Part shown: positions 45,323-54,835 of the stretch, in pieces
Position numbering within the stretch: position 1 is the stretch's first letter
How the letters are laid out: each line of letters opens with the position of its first letter
Source: Cohnella hashimotonis
GTDB lineage: Bacteria > Bacillota > Bacilli > Paenibacillales > Paenibacillaceae
DNA: 64,000 nt
Direction of reading: 5' to 3'
Assembly (NCBI RefSeq): GCF_030014955.1
Contig: NZ_JAGRPV010000002.1
Location: 327,278-391,277, forward strand
Translations under genes and position numbers: made by a program
Notes under the pieces: model-generated
The model's database searches: none
What the model was told of the DNA's origin: nothing
Seen by the model: only the letters and a program-made list of their open reading frames with translations

Positions 45323-46033
45323 ATGACGTTTGAACCGTACGGGACTTCGCATTGGGCGGCGCTCGGCCTGCTGGCGCTGCTGGTCGCGATCGTGTGCGCG
45401 TGGAGGCGAAGACTGCGGGGCTCGAAGCGGGTCCGGATCGGCCTGGCCGCAGCGTCCGTCGCCGTCGAGCTGGCGATGCTGGCCGATCGAGCGGTCACGC
45501 GGGACTGGGACGTCTATGCGCTGCCGTTCGAGCTGTGCAGCCTCATGATCTGGCTGACGGCGATTATGGTGCTGACCGGCAGCCGCCGCCTGTACGAGGT
45601 GACGTTCTTCCTCGGCATCCTCGGCGCGGTTCAGGCGCTGGCGACGCCCGACCTGACGGCTCCGTTTCCGACGTTCGGCTTCGCGCACTTTTTCCTCGGC
45701 CACATTCTTATCGTCATCTCGAATCTGTACATGACGATCGTAGAGGGATATCGCCCGACGCTGCGATCCGCCCTGCGCGCTTTCGGCTGGCTTCAGGCGC
45801 TTGCGGTGCCCGCAGCGATCGCAGACCTCCTGGCCGGGACCAACTTCATGTTCCTCGCCCGCAAGCCGCCTTCGGCTTCTCTGCTTGACCTGCTCGGTCC
45901 GTGGCCGTGGTACTTGCTTGAGCTGGAAGGCGTCGCTCTTGCGCTTTGCCTGCTGCTGCTCGGCCTCGTCAAGCTGGCCGATCGCCTTTTTCCGAAGCGT
46001 ATTCAATCCCCCAAGGAGGGTTCACCGTCATGA
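45323..46033 (+). CDS. TIGR02206-type (YwaF-like) membrane protein
   Basis: An integral membrane protein of 236 residues with about six or seven helices. The ELCSLMIWL, FGFAHFFLGH and GTNFMFL..P motifs are those of the TIGR02206/YwaF family. Function unknown; the family is related to eukaryotic TMEM164. The ATG follows GAGGGGGG. It overlaps the next membrane-protein gene by 4 bp (ATGA), so the two are co-expressed. Confidence 0.88.
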   Translation: MTFEPYGTSHWAALGLLALLVAIVCAWRRRLRGSKRVRIGLAAASVAVELAMLADRAVTRDWDVYALPFELCSLMIWLTAIMVLTGSRRLYEVTFFLGILGAVQALATPDLTAPFPTFGFAHFFLGHILIVISNLYMTIVEGYRPTLRSALRAFGWLQALAVPAAIADLLAGTNFMFLARKPPSASLLDLLGPWPWYLLELEGVALALCLLLLGLVKLADRLFPKRIQSPKEGSPS

Positions 46034-47622
46034 TCGACCATCTGCGCAAGCATTGGACATCCCTGCTCGGCGTCGCGCTCGTATTGACCGCCTTTATCAC
46101 GCTGTTTCGTTATACGGTCGACCGCGGCTGGATCACCGATCCGATGAAAATCGGCGTCGGGCTGCTGGCCGGCATCGGCTTTGCCTTGGCGGGCGCGCGT
46201 CTTGCGACGAAGCCCAGAGGGGCTATAGCGGGCGAAATCGGGATTGGCCTCGGGGCCTGCATCCTGTACGCCACGTTCGCTTTTGCCGGCATCGCCTACG
46301 CGCTGTGGGCGCCGATGACCGTACTTCTCGGCATGATCGCCGTCACCGCATTAGCCGTGGCTTACGCCTGGCGGTTCAACTCCCGCCTGCTCATGCATAT
46401 CGCGCTAGCCGGCGGCCTGCTGTCGCCGATGCTGATGCTGCCAGAGACCGACCAAGTCTTCGCGCTGTTCCTTTACCTGCTTGTCTTGAACGCGGCCTTT
46501 TTCTCGATCAGCATCGCGAAGGGCTGGAGCGAGCTTAGGCCGGTCGCCTTTGCCGGCACCTGGGCGCTCTACGCCATCTACTTCTTCTGGTTCGACCCGT
46601 CGTTGGACGGCTGGCAGAACATGCCGATCCGGTATGCGCTGGCGGCGTTCCTGTTCTATCATCTGGGGTGCCTGATCGCGAGCGTTCGTCTTGGCCGGTG
46701 CTTCGACGGGTTAAACATGTATCTGAGTCTTGCAAACGGGATCCTGTTCGGCGTATGGGCGCTCATCATCTTGAAGGGCGAGCTGGACAGCGGCTATACG
46801 TTGATTTTTATCGGCCTGCTATTCCTCTCGGCCGCCGCCTTCGTGCTTCGGCAATCGGGACGCACGCTCGCCTACGCGCTGAGTCACGGCCTGATCGGCG
46901 CCTTGCTGACGCTGATCGCCCTCAACCAGCTTGGCAGCGGACTTGAAGTGAAGCCATTGCTGAACGTTTACCTGTGGGCGGGCGTTGCGATCGTTCTCGC
47001 CGCTGTCGGACGCATGCGCAAGCGGAAGCATTGGCTGCCGGAGATGCTGTCCATGACGATCTGGTTCATCGTCGACGTATACTGGTTCTCTACGACCTGG
47101 GAAACGCCGCGCGGCGACTGGTTCGACGTCTATGTCCCCTTTCTGAACTGGGGAGCGATTTCCTGGATGTTGCTGGCTGCGCTAGGCTTCTATTTCGCGA
47201 CGAGCAGGCAGGCTGTGGGATTGGACGGCTCGGACCGCAAGCTGGTATCGAACGCCTTCGCGCTTGGCGCCCACCTTGTCATCGGCGGCCTGTTGACCGT
47301 TCAAATTTCGGGACTGTTCGAAGCATACGACTGGGGAAGCGGAGAAACGACGCTGCTGCGGCTTGCCTTGTCGCTCGCATGGGGGGCCTACGCGCTGCTG
47401 CTGTTCCTGTGGGGGGCATACCGCCGCGAGCCGCTGTTCCGCTGGTTCGGCTCCGCTGTCCTCGTTGTGGTGGCGCTCAAAGCGATGATTCTTGATCTTC
47501 AGGGAGAGGAGACCTTGCTCAAGGTCGTCGTGCTGCTCGGGCTGGGCGGCATCTCTTTCCTGATCACTTGGGTGAACGGAAGATGGGCGCCGCAAGCGGA
47601 AAAGGCTGTAAACGGTAGATAA
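46030..47622 (+). CDS. DUF2339 polytopic membrane protein
   Basis: A protein of about 530 residues consisting almost wholly of membrane helices (16 or more), with repeated Ala/Leu/Gly-rich segments and Arg/Lys-bearing short loops. Layout and helix pattern (GVGLLAGIGFALAGARLATK, LAVAYAWRFNSRLLMHIALAGGLLSP) match the DUF2339 family, function unknown. The ATG overlaps the stop of the previous gene and follows AAGGAGG. A bidirectional terminator ends the pair. Confidence 0.82.
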   Translation: MIDHLRKHWTSLLGVALVLTAFITLFRYTVDRGWITDPMKIGVGLLAGIGFALAGARLATKPRGAIAGEIGIGLGACILYATFAFAGIAYALWAPMTVLLGMIAVTALAVAYAWRFNSRLLMHIALAGGLLSPMLMLPETDQVFALFLYLLVLNAAFFSISIAKGWSELRPVAFAGTWALYAIYFFWFDPSLDGWQNMPIRYALAAFLFYHLGCLIASVRLGRCFDGLNMYLSLANGILFGVWALIILKGELDSGYTLIFIGLLFLSAAAFVLRQSGRTLAYALSHGLIGALLTLIALNQLGSGLEVKPLLNVYLWAGVAIVLAAVGRMRKRKHWLPEMLSMTIWFIVDVYWFSTTWETPRGDWFDVYVPFLNWGAISWMLLAALGFYFATSRQAVGLDGSDRKLVSNAFALGAHLVIGGLLTVQISGLFEAYDWGSGETTLLRLALSLAWGAYALLLFLWGAYRREPLFRWFGSAVLVVVALKAMILDLQGEETLLKVVVLLGLGGISFLITWVNGRWAPQAEKAVNGR

Positions 47623-47640
47623 TCGGGCCATTCTTTTATA

Positions 47641-47679
47641 AAACGGGCGTTCTCTCCGCAAGAAGAGACGCCCGTTTTT
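47641..47679. terminator. Bidirectional terminator between the DUF2339 and DinB genes
   Basis: AAACGGGCGTTCTCT pairs with AGAGACGCCCGTTTTT. Confidence 0.92.
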
Positions 47680-47684
47680 CATTC

Positions 47685-48200
47685 TCAACGCAAGTACTGT
47701 TCTTCGATAATCCGCAGATGGTGCAGCTCGTGCCCGCTATTGATACAGGCCAGCGCCCGCACGCTGACGGGATTGTCGTTCGCGTTGCCGATCCGCGTCC
47801 AGTCCTCGGCACGCAGCCCGCGCAGCAGCGCCAGCGTCGCCTCCCGGACCGTCTTATAATCTTCGGAGAGTTGCGACAAGCTCCAGCTCTCGAACGGTCC
47901 GTTCGGCACGAGCTCGTCCTGCTCGTAACCGGGCAGATTCGTCTTGTCGCCGCGGGCGATGCGGAGCAGCCGGTAGCTCTGTATGCGCTCGTTGTCGCTG
48001 ATGTGGCCGAAAACCTGCTTAAGCGACCACTTGCCCGGCGCGTACCGATAATCGGCTTGTTCCTCCGTCAATCCCGCGATCATGCGGAGCGTGCGCGCTT
48101 TTTGCGCCTCAAGGATGTCGATCAGATCGCCATCGGGGACAAGCGACACGTACTGCCCTTGGTAGGGCGTGTATTCGTTTGAATCCGGACGTTCTCGCAT
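47685..48200 (-). CDS. DinB-family protein
   Basis: A 171-residue four-helix-bundle protein of the DinB/YfiT metal-binding superfamily. The three metal-binding histidines fit HISDNERI near residue 66 and GHELHHLRI near the C-terminus. Many relatives are thiol transferases or of unknown role, and despite the name they need not be damage-induced; no LexA box is seen here. Start ATG at 48200 follows AGGAGG. Frames upstream are open but uninformative. Confidence 0.87.
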   Translation of the reverse strand: MRERPDSNEYTPYQGQYVSLVPDGDLIDILEAQKARTLRMIAGLTEEQADYRYAPGKWSLKQVFGHISDNERIQSYRLLRIARGDKTNLPGYEQDELVPNGPFESWSLSQLSEDYKTVREATLALLRGLRAEDWTRIGNANDNPVSVRALACINSGHELHHLRIIEEQYLR

Positions 48201-48489
48201 GTACGTAACGCCTCCTCGGATATGGGATGAGTTGATCGTAGTACCGGCAGGCGGGCATGTCAACCTGGTATAGCGGTAACGATTTGCCGTGCTTGTTATA
48301 AAAACTGGCGCGGTTGGACATTTTATATTTGCCCGGAACGCACTGGCTTTCAAGCGCGGCTTGAGAGTTAGCGCTTTCCCGCCGATTGTGACAAAGTTGT
48401 TACGGCGGCAAATTCGGACTTGCAACAAGGGTGCCTTATGGCTAACATAGAGGATACTGGGAAAGTTATGAGATAAGGGAGGACAACCC

Positions 48490-48696
48490 ATGTTTCTCGC
48501 GGAAAATGCGGCTGAATCCGCAAGTACGTTCGCGGTATTCGACATTTTCATGGTTATCATCACGGTTCTGATCGTAGCAGGGCTCGTTCGCCTGGTGAGG
48601 CAGCGCCCGAACAAGAACATTTTTGCCATCGGATTCACGGCGGTTTCCTTGATCATTTTCCTGATCGCGGACGTGAAGATGGTCAGCGGCTGGTAA
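48490..48696 (+). CDS. Small membrane protein, DUF2759-like
   Basis: A 68-residue protein with two membrane helices (about 18-37 and 46-63) and a short basic loop (RLVRQRPNKN). It resembles the small DUF2759/YqgW-type proteins of Bacilli in size and helix layout, though the match is by eye. The ATG follows GGGAGG at ideal spacing, and a strong terminator follows, which supports a real gene. Function unknown. Confidence 0.75.
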   Translation: MFLAENAAESASTFAVFDIFMVIITVLIVAGLVRLVRQRPNKNIFAIGFTAVSLIIFLIADVKMVSGW

Positions 48697-48732
48697 GCGA
48701 ACCCGGCTGCAATCCAACCCATAACTAAGACA

Positions 48733-48767
48733 AGAGAGCCGGCGTGCGCGTCCGGTTCTCTTTTTTT
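48733..48767 (+). terminator. Rho-independent terminator
   Basis: AGAGAGCCGG pairs with CCGGTTCTCT, followed by seven T. Confidence 0.9.
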
Positions 48768-48859
48768 GCATATTCGACACTGTTCGACATAATCTCCGAT
48801 ATCGTATCCATACGGATTCTGATATGGTAAAAAGGGCTTAATTTACTAACGAGAGGCAG

Positions 48860-49993
48860 TTGGGGTGCGGGTTGTTTAAAAAGATAAACGGCAAAGCGGC
48901 GATCGGTGCCGCATTTTTTTCGTTCGGGCTGCTGATGGCCGGTTCGGCGACGGCGGCAGCGCCAACGTCCGGCGCTGTCAGCCTGCCGGTCAAGGTCATC
49001 AACGGCGAGGCCTATGTCAAGGCAACGTCCTTAACCGCCGCGCTAGGCGGCACCGGGACTTACGACAAGGCGAGCCAGACTTACAAGTACGCGCCTGCGG
49101 ACGTGCCGTCCGTCATCAAGCAGGTGGCGCCGAGCGTCGTCGCGATCATCGGCAAGCCCGACGCGAATGGCGGACGCTTCGCGCTTGCGCATGGGACGGG
49201 CGTCATCATCAAGGCGGACGGGCTGATCGTGACCAACGCGCACGTCGTGCAGGACATGACGCGGATCGTCGTCGTAACTGCGGACGGCAAGGAGTATGAA
49301 GGCACGCGCAAGCAGATCGACGCGACCAGCGATCTGGCGCTCGTGCAGATCAAGGCCAGCGGTCTGAAGCCTGCGAAGTTCGCGGCTTCTCCGCTTAAGG
49401 TTACGGTCGGCGAGCCGGCGATCGCGATCGGCACCCCGGTGTCGTTCTCGCTTCGCAACACGGCCACGGTCGGCGTCATCAGCGGGCTGAACCGGTCCAT
49501 CTCCGACGACTACAACCTGCTGCAGACGGATGCGGCCATCAATCCGGGCAACAGCGGCGGTCCGCTCGTGAACATGAAGGGCGAGGTCGTCGGGATCAAC
49601 TCCATGAAGTTCGTCGACGTCGACATCGACAGCATGGGCTTCGCCATTCCGGCGGATACGGTGCAGTACGTACTGAACCAGTTCGCCAAGTACGGCAAAG
49701 TCATGCGTCCTTCGCTCGGCCTGGAGCTCGAAGAGAGCTGGTCCGCCGTCGTCGGCCTGCCGACCGAGGAGCCGATGACCGTCACGGCGGTCGTATCCGC
49801 CGAGGCGCAGGCCGCAGGATTCAAGGTCGGCGACCAGATCTACGCGGTCGGGGGCAAACAGATCGCCACGCTCGTCGAACTGAGCGAGCTGCTCAAGTCT
49901 TATTTGCCGGGCGGCAAGATCGCCGTCACGGTACTGGCGGACGGAGACCTCGTGTCTCGCCAAGTCGTGTTATCCAAGAGCTTGTCTCAATAA
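48860..49993 (+). CDS. HtrA-like S1C serine protease with stalk-domain remnant and PDZ
   Basis: About 377 residues. A signal peptide or anchor (1-35) leads to a short stalk-domain-like piece (SLPVKVINGEAYVKATSLTAALGG), then a trypsin-like domain with the full triad: His in TNAHVV near 125, Asp in ATSDLALVQI near 156, Ser in NPGNSGGPL near 231. A PDZ domain follows (AEAQAAGFKVGDQIYAVGGKQ). It should be an exported quality-control protease. The start is uncertain: TTG at 48860 or TTG at 48872. The stalk-domain gene follows after 20 bp. Confidence 0.88.
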   Translation: MGCGLFKKINGKAAIGAAFFSFGLLMAGSATAAAPTSGAVSLPVKVINGEAYVKATSLTAALGGTGTYDKASQTYKYAPADVPSVIKQVAPSVVAIIGKPDANGGRFALAHGTGVIIKADGLIVTNAHVVQDMTRIVVVTADGKEYEGTRKQIDATSDLALVQIKASGLKPAKFAASPLKVTVGEPAIAIGTPVSFSLRNTATVGVISGLNRSISDDYNLLQTDAAINPGNSGGPLVNMKGEVVGINSMKFVDVDIDSMGFAIPADTVQYVLNQFAKYGKVMRPSLGLELEESWSAVVGLPTEEPMTVTAVVSAEAQAAGFKVGDQIYAVGGKQIATLVELSELLKSYLPGGKIAVTVLADGDLVSRQVVLSKSLSQ

Positions 49994-50013
49994 AAAGGAG
50001 CTTAGATTAACCC

Positions 50014-51927
50014 ATGTCTAATTCGAGAATCATGTTTCATCCTAAAATGTTGTTGTCATTCCTGCTCGTCCTGGCGCTTGCCATCTCCTCCGGAACGGCA
50101 GCTTTCGCAGCTACTAGCGCTGCAGCGACTACGACGCAAGTGGTCATCAAGCTGAAGCTCGGCAGCGGGCAGATGACGGTGGACGGCGTCGCTTCGACCG
50201 TGCAGCCGCCGTTCCAGCAAAAAGGCGTCACCTTCATTCCGCTGAGCGTGCTCACCAAAGGAATCGGCGTGCAGCTGCAGCTGACCGACAATAAAAAGAT
50301 GACGCTGACGCACAGCGCCAGCCTGAAGGTCGTCATGGCGACGGGCAGCAAGACCGCATACGTCAACGGCGTTCAGAAGACGCTGCCGGCAGCGCCGGTT
50401 GCCGTCAAGGGCGTCATGATGGTGCCGTTGCGCGCAGCCGAGCTGCTCGGCGCCAAGATTACGTTCACGGCGTCGACCAAGGAGATCGCAATCAAGGGAC
50501 CGCGCGCCGCCGCCGCGGGCGGCAAGGGAACGATCGACACCGACGCAGGCAAGTCCAAGATCGGCGACAGCTACTTCAAGTGGTCGATGAACTACCCGAC
50601 GGGGCTGGCGCAGAACTATCAGTCGGGCACCGGCGATTTCATTTCCTTCCAGGACGTGAAGAAAAACTATTATTTGTCCATCTCCGTCGAAGAAGCGAAG
50701 GATCCGCTTACCGCGAAGGAGCAACGGGACTACCTCGAAGGTTACGTCGACGACGAGACGGTGCTGAACGTCAAGGAAATCGCGCTGCCGTCGGGCAAAT
50801 TCCAGACGATGGTGACCAAAAGTTCGGACGGCTTTTACTACGAATACAGAGCCATTCAAGCGAACGACCGATTCTACGTCCTCATGTTCGGCAAGTCGGC
50901 GAAGGCCGCTTCCGAGCTGACGGCCAACAAGCCGCTGCTGGACAGCTTTGCGCCGCAGTTCGATGCCAAAAACGCAGCGCTGAAGGATCTGAGCAAGGTC
51001 AAAGACGGTGTCGTCACTTACAAGGACGCAGACTATGGGCTCACGATCCAGCTTCCGCCGGAGTGGGAAGAAGGCTACGAGGACGGGATCAGCTACTATA
51101 ACGGCGACGCTTCGATTACGTTCGATATTACGTCGCTTAAGGCCGGAGATACGCTGGAGGCTTGGGTGGAACGGCAAAAAGCGGCGGCGGACGAAGTGAT
51201 CGCGGACGCGTACAAAGAGCCTATGGTCGCGACGGATATCGTATGGAACGGACTGCCCGCCAAGCTGGTGAAGCTCGCCTTTACCGACGACGGGACGACC
51301 TGGTACGAGAGCTACAGGATCTTTGCGGTCAAGGGTTCGTATAAATACGATACGCAGTTGGACTTTGAACGAGGCGCTACGGAGCTCGACGCTGCCGACA
51401 TATTAAGCAAGCTGCAGAACAACATGAAGGTCGACTTCGCGAAGGTTGAGAAAACATTCGGCCAGGTGCCGGACAGCGAAGACGACATCGACCAGCATAA
51501 GACCGTCGTCAAGACGAGCAAGAAATACGGCTACAGCATTACCGTACCCGAAGACTGGACCGTTAGCGGCATCGATATGGACCGGGACTCGGTCATATTC
51601 ACCGGCGTCGGCGTCGGCTTCACGGTTGCCGTCGAAAAGGGAACGTCGCTCGAAGGGTACCCGGAAATGCTGGAGAAATCGGTAACCGGCACCGGCTTCT
51701 GGAAGTTGGATAGCCGTACGAACGAAACGCTTGCAGGCGAATCTGCCGTCAAGTTGGCTTTTGTGCCTAACGTAACCACCAAGGCAGGGGGCAAGTTCGT
51801 CCTGTATGTGATGGAAAAGAACGATACGATTTATGTCGTTCAGACCGTCATCAGCGATTCCAACGCTACGACGTTCAACTTGAAGCAAATTGATGATGCA
51901 TTGAAGTCTTTCAAGTTCAACGGCTGA
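50014..51927 (+). CDS. Exported stalk-domain protein with PsbP-like repeats
   Basis: A 637-residue exported protein. The signal peptide ends near residue 33 (AAFA). A copper-amine-oxidase N-terminal (stalk) domain covers about 45-165. The rest contains about three similar segments with YPTGLAQNY, YGLTIQLPPEWEEG and YGYSITVPEDWTVSG, each starting a PsbP-like alpha/beta fold. Stalk domains tether proteins to the wall surface in this family. Function unknown. It starts 20 bp after the HtrA-like gene and probably shares its transcript. Confidence 0.82.
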   Translation: MSNSRIMFHPKMLLSFLLVLALAISSGTAAFAATSAAATTTQVVIKLKLGSGQMTVDGVASTVQPPFQQKGVTFIPLSVLTKGIGVQLQLTDNKKMTLTHSASLKVVMATGSKTAYVNGVQKTLPAAPVAVKGVMMVPLRAAELLGAKITFTASTKEIAIKGPRAAAAGGKGTIDTDAGKSKIGDSYFKWSMNYPTGLAQNYQSGTGDFISFQDVKKNYYLSISVEEAKDPLTAKEQRDYLEGYVDDETVLNVKEIALPSGKFQTMVTKSSDGFYYEYRAIQANDRFYVLMFGKSAKAASELTANKPLLDSFAPQFDAKNAALKDLSKVKDGVVTYKDADYGLTIQLPPEWEEGYEDGISYYNGDASITFDITSLKAGDTLEAWVERQKAAADEVIADAYKEPMVATDIVWNGLPAKLVKLAFTDDGTTWYESYRIFAVKGSYKYDTQLDFERGATELDAADILSKLQNNMKVDFAKVEKTFGQVPDSEDDIDQHKTVVKTSKKYGYSITVPEDWTVSGIDMDRDSVIFTGVGVGFTVAVEKGTSLEGYPEMLEKSVTGTGFWKLDSRTNETLAGESAVKLAFVPNVTTKAGGKFVLYVMEKNDTIYVVQTVISDSNATTFNLKQIDDALKSFKFNG

Positions 51928-51943
51928 TATCGCGATACGAGAG

Positions 51944-51980
51944 AGGCGGCCGCTCCTTTTGGGGAGCGGGCCGCCTTTTT
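51944..51980 (+). terminator. Rho-independent terminator
   Basis: AGGCGGCCGCTCC pairs with GGGAGCGGGCCGCCT around TTTT, followed by a T-run. Confidence 0.92.
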
Positions 51981-52043
51981 GCGCGCCAGCCGCCATTTTC
52001 CTTTGGTCCCCGCGTCTTGCTTTGCTATACTAATAGAGAGATC

Positions 52044-52059
52044 GCCGCCTCGAGGCGGC
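52044..52059 (+). other. Leader hairpin directly before the U32 ribosome binding site
   Basis: GCCGCC-TCGA-GGCGGC forms a perfect six-pair stem two bases before TGGAGG. It lies in the leader after a likely -10 (TATACT at 52025) and could modulate translation. Confidence 0.55.
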
Positions 52060-52076
52060 ATGGAGGTTAAGCATAC

Positions 52077-54596
52077 ATGAGCAATCAAGCCGCAGTGCGG
52101 CGTGAAGATATAGAGCTGTTGGCTCCCGCCGGAGACTGGGAATGCATGCGGGCGGCCGTCGCGAACGGCGCGGACGCGATTTTTTTCGGCGTGGAAAAAT
52201 TCAATGCGCGGGCGCGCGCGAACAACTTCAAGATGGACGAGCTGCCGGAGATCATGGCGTTCCTTCACAGATACGGCGTCAAAGGCTTCCTCACCTTTAA
52301 CATCCTCGTGTTCGAGGACGAGCTGCGCAATGCGCAGGAGCTCGTTGAGGCTTGCATCAACGCGGGCGTGGACGCGGTTATCGTGCAGGATCTCGGCCTC
52401 GTGAAGCTGATCCGCGAGATCTCGCCCGACTTTCCGATTCACGGCTCGACGCAGATGACGATCACCTCGCCGGAGGCGGTCGAGTTCACGAAGCCGTTCG
52501 GCATGGAGCGGGTCGTTCTCGGACGCGAGAACAACCTCAAGCAGATCGCCAAGATCGGCGAGCAGGCGAAGCTGCCGATGGAGGTGTTCGTGCACGGCGC
52601 GTTGTGCGTTTCATATTCGGGACAATGTCTGACGAGCGAGATGTGGGGCGGACGCTCCGCGAATCGCGGCGAATGCGCGCAGGCCTGCCGCTTGCCTTAC
52701 GACCTGATGGTCGACGGCGAGCACAAGCCGATGGGCAACATCGCTTATTTGCTGTCGCCCAAGGACCTGGCGGCGATCGATATTATGCCCGAGCTGATCG
52801 AGGCTGGCGTCACGTCGTTCAAGATCGAGGGACGGCTCAAGAGTCCGGAATATGTGGCCAACGTCGTGAGCAAGTACCGCAGCGCCATCGACAAATACTT
52901 CGCCGGGCAGGACGCGAGGCCTTCCGCGGAGGAGGTCCGCGAGCTGCAGCAGAGCTTCTCGCGCGGCTTTACGCATGGTTTCCTCGATGGTACGAACAAC
53001 AAGCAGCTAGTCGAGGGCACATTCCCGAAAAGCCGGGGCGTGTATCTCGGCCGCGTGGAGCGGCTCACACGCGACAGCGTCGTCTGCCTGATCGAAGCGC
53101 CGCTCAAGCGCGGCGACGGTCTGGTGTTCGACGCCGGCGACCCGACCAAGAAGGAAGAGGGCGGACGCGTGTATGATCTGCGCCGCGGCAAGGTCAAGAT
53201 CGAAGGCGAGGTGGCGCAGGGCGGCGAGATCGAGATCGTCATGGGCCGCAACGACGTCGACCTGACCAAGCTCCATGTCGGCGACCGCATCTGGAAGACG
53301 AGCGACCCGGCGCTCGACCGCCGTCTGCGCACGACCTTCGAGACGGACAAGCCGTATCGCACGTTCCCGGTGTCCGTCACCGTGTCCGGTCGCGAAGGCG
53401 AGCCGCTCCGCACGATCTGGACCGACGCGCAGAAAAATACGACCGTCGTCGTGCAGTCCGACATGCCGCTCGAGCGCGCGATGAACCGGCCGCTCGGCCG
53501 TGAAGTGCTCGAGGAGCAGCTCGGCCGTCTCGGGGGCTCGCTGTATCATCTCGGCGAGCTGACCGTGTCGCTCGAGGGCGACGTCATCGTGCCCAAGAGC
53601 GAGCTGAACCGCATCCGCCGCGAAGCGGTGCTGCAGCTCGAGCCGCTGCGCGACCGTCCGCCGGTCTACGTCAAGCGCGACGTCGACGCCTACGGAGATG
53701 CGCCGCATCCGGCGCCGTCCGTGCTCGAGACCGGCGGCGGCCGGCTGACCGTCCTCTGCCGGACGCTTGAGCAGGTGCAAGCGTCCGTGGAGACGGATGC
53801 CGCGATGATTTACGCGGACTTCGAGTTTATCAAGCAATTCCCTGACGCCATCGCGGTCTGCCGCGCGGCGGGCAAGCCGATCGCTCTTGCGACGCCGCGC
53901 ATCCACATGCCCGGAGAGAACGGTTATCACCGCAACATCCTGAAGCTTGCGCCGGACGCGGTGCTCGTGCGCAATACGGGGGCGCTCTATTTTTACCTGA
54001 AGGAACGGATGGAAAATCCGGGCGCCAAGCACCCGACGCTTATCGGGGACTTCTCGCTTAACGTGGCGAACCACAAGACGGTCGAGCTGTTCCGCGAGGC
54101 GGGCCTCGATTGGGTGACGCCTTCGTACGACCTGAACGTCCAGCAGATGGTGGACATGCTGCGCTTGTCGGATACGTCGCGGCTCGAGCTCGTCATTCAT
54201 CAGCATTTGCCGATGTTCCACACGGAGCACTGCGTCTATTGCACGTTTATGAGCGAAGGCACGAACTTCACCAACTGCGGACGTCCCTGCGAGGAGTCCC
54301 GCGCTTCGCTGCGCGACCGGATCGGATTTTCGCACCCGGTGCGGGTCGACGAGGGCTGCCGCAACACGGTTTACAACGCGATCGAGCAGTCGGGCGCGGA
54401 GTACTTGACGACCTTCCAGGAGCTGGGCGTGCCGTCGTACCGGGTCGAATTCCTCGAGGAGGACGCGGCCAAAGTACGCGAGGTGCTGTCGCTGTACCGC
54501 GCGGCCATGCAGGGCCGGATCGGCGGCACCGAGGTGTGGAAGAAGTTGAAGGCGATCAACCAGCTCGGCGTAACGCGCGGACAGCTGGTCAAGTAA
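52077..54596 (+). CDS. U32 family protein with DUF3656 (RlhA-like)
   Basis: An 839-residue U32 protein, usually annotated as a collagenase-like peptidase; many members are instead RNA-hydroxylating enzymes (RlhA on 23S rRNA, TrhP on tRNA). The N-terminal TIM-barrel-like U32 part (LLAPAGDWECMRAAVANGADAIFFG) contains the core Cys cluster GQCLTSEM...GECAQACRLPY. A DUF3656 domain follows, then a second U32-like part with HTEHCVYCTF and NCGRPCEE. The Cys groups fit an iron-sulfur or metal site. It is longer than Escherichia coli RlhA (about 650). Its ATG follows GGAGG. Confidence 0.87.
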   Translation: MSNQAAVRREDIELLAPAGDWECMRAAVANGADAIFFGVEKFNARARANNFKMDELPEIMAFLHRYGVKGFLTFNILVFEDELRNAQELVEACINAGVDAVIVQDLGLVKLIREISPDFPIHGSTQMTITSPEAVEFTKPFGMERVVLGRENNLKQIAKIGEQAKLPMEVFVHGALCVSYSGQCLTSEMWGGRSANRGECAQACRLPYDLMVDGEHKPMGNIAYLLSPKDLAAIDIMPELIEAGVTSFKIEGRLKSPEYVANVVSKYRSAIDKYFAGQDARPSAEEVRELQQSFSRGFTHGFLDGTNNKQLVEGTFPKSRGVYLGRVERLTRDSVVCLIEAPLKRGDGLVFDAGDPTKKEEGGRVYDLRRGKVKIEGEVAQGGEIEIVMGRNDVDLTKLHVGDRIWKTSDPALDRRLRTTFETDKPYRTFPVSVTVSGREGEPLRTIWTDAQKNTTVVVQSDMPLERAMNRPLGREVLEEQLGRLGGSLYHLGELTVSLEGDVIVPKSELNRIRREAVLQLEPLRDRPPVYVKRDVDAYGDAPHPAPSVLETGGGRLTVLCRTLEQVQASVETDAAMIYADFEFIKQFPDAIAVCRAAGKPIALATPRIHMPGENGYHRNILKLAPDAVLVRNTGALYFYLKERMENPGAKHPTLIGDFSLNVANHKTVELFREAGLDWVTPSYDLNVQQMVDMLRLSDTSRLELVIHQHLPMFHTEHCVYCTFMSEGTNFTNCGRPCEESRASLRDRIGFSHPVRVDEGCRNTVYNAIEQSGAEYLTTFQELGVPSYRVEFLEEDAAKVREVLSLYRAAMQGRIGGTEVWKKLKAINQLGVTRGQLVK

Positions 54597-54626
54597 GCAG
54601 TCAGGCGTCTGCCGGCGAAATAGGGC

Positions 54627-54664
54627 AAGCCGCTTTATCCTTCGGGATGAAGCGGCTTTTTTGC
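54627..54664 (+). terminator. Rho-independent terminator after the U32 gene
   Basis: AAGCCGCTTTATCC pairs with GGATGAAGCGGCTT around TTCG, followed by a T-run. Confidence 0.92.
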
Positions 54665-54835
54665 GATGTGGCGGCTATGGAGCGGTAAGATGAGAATCAT
54701 CGAGCACGCCGGTTTGGAAGTTCGAACTGTTAGCGCAGGATGAATTTTACATTCTGTTAACCTTAAGCGCATTCTGACTTGCGGTCCCGTTGATACAATG
54801 AACGGACGACAACGGAATCCTAGGAGGGAACGTTC

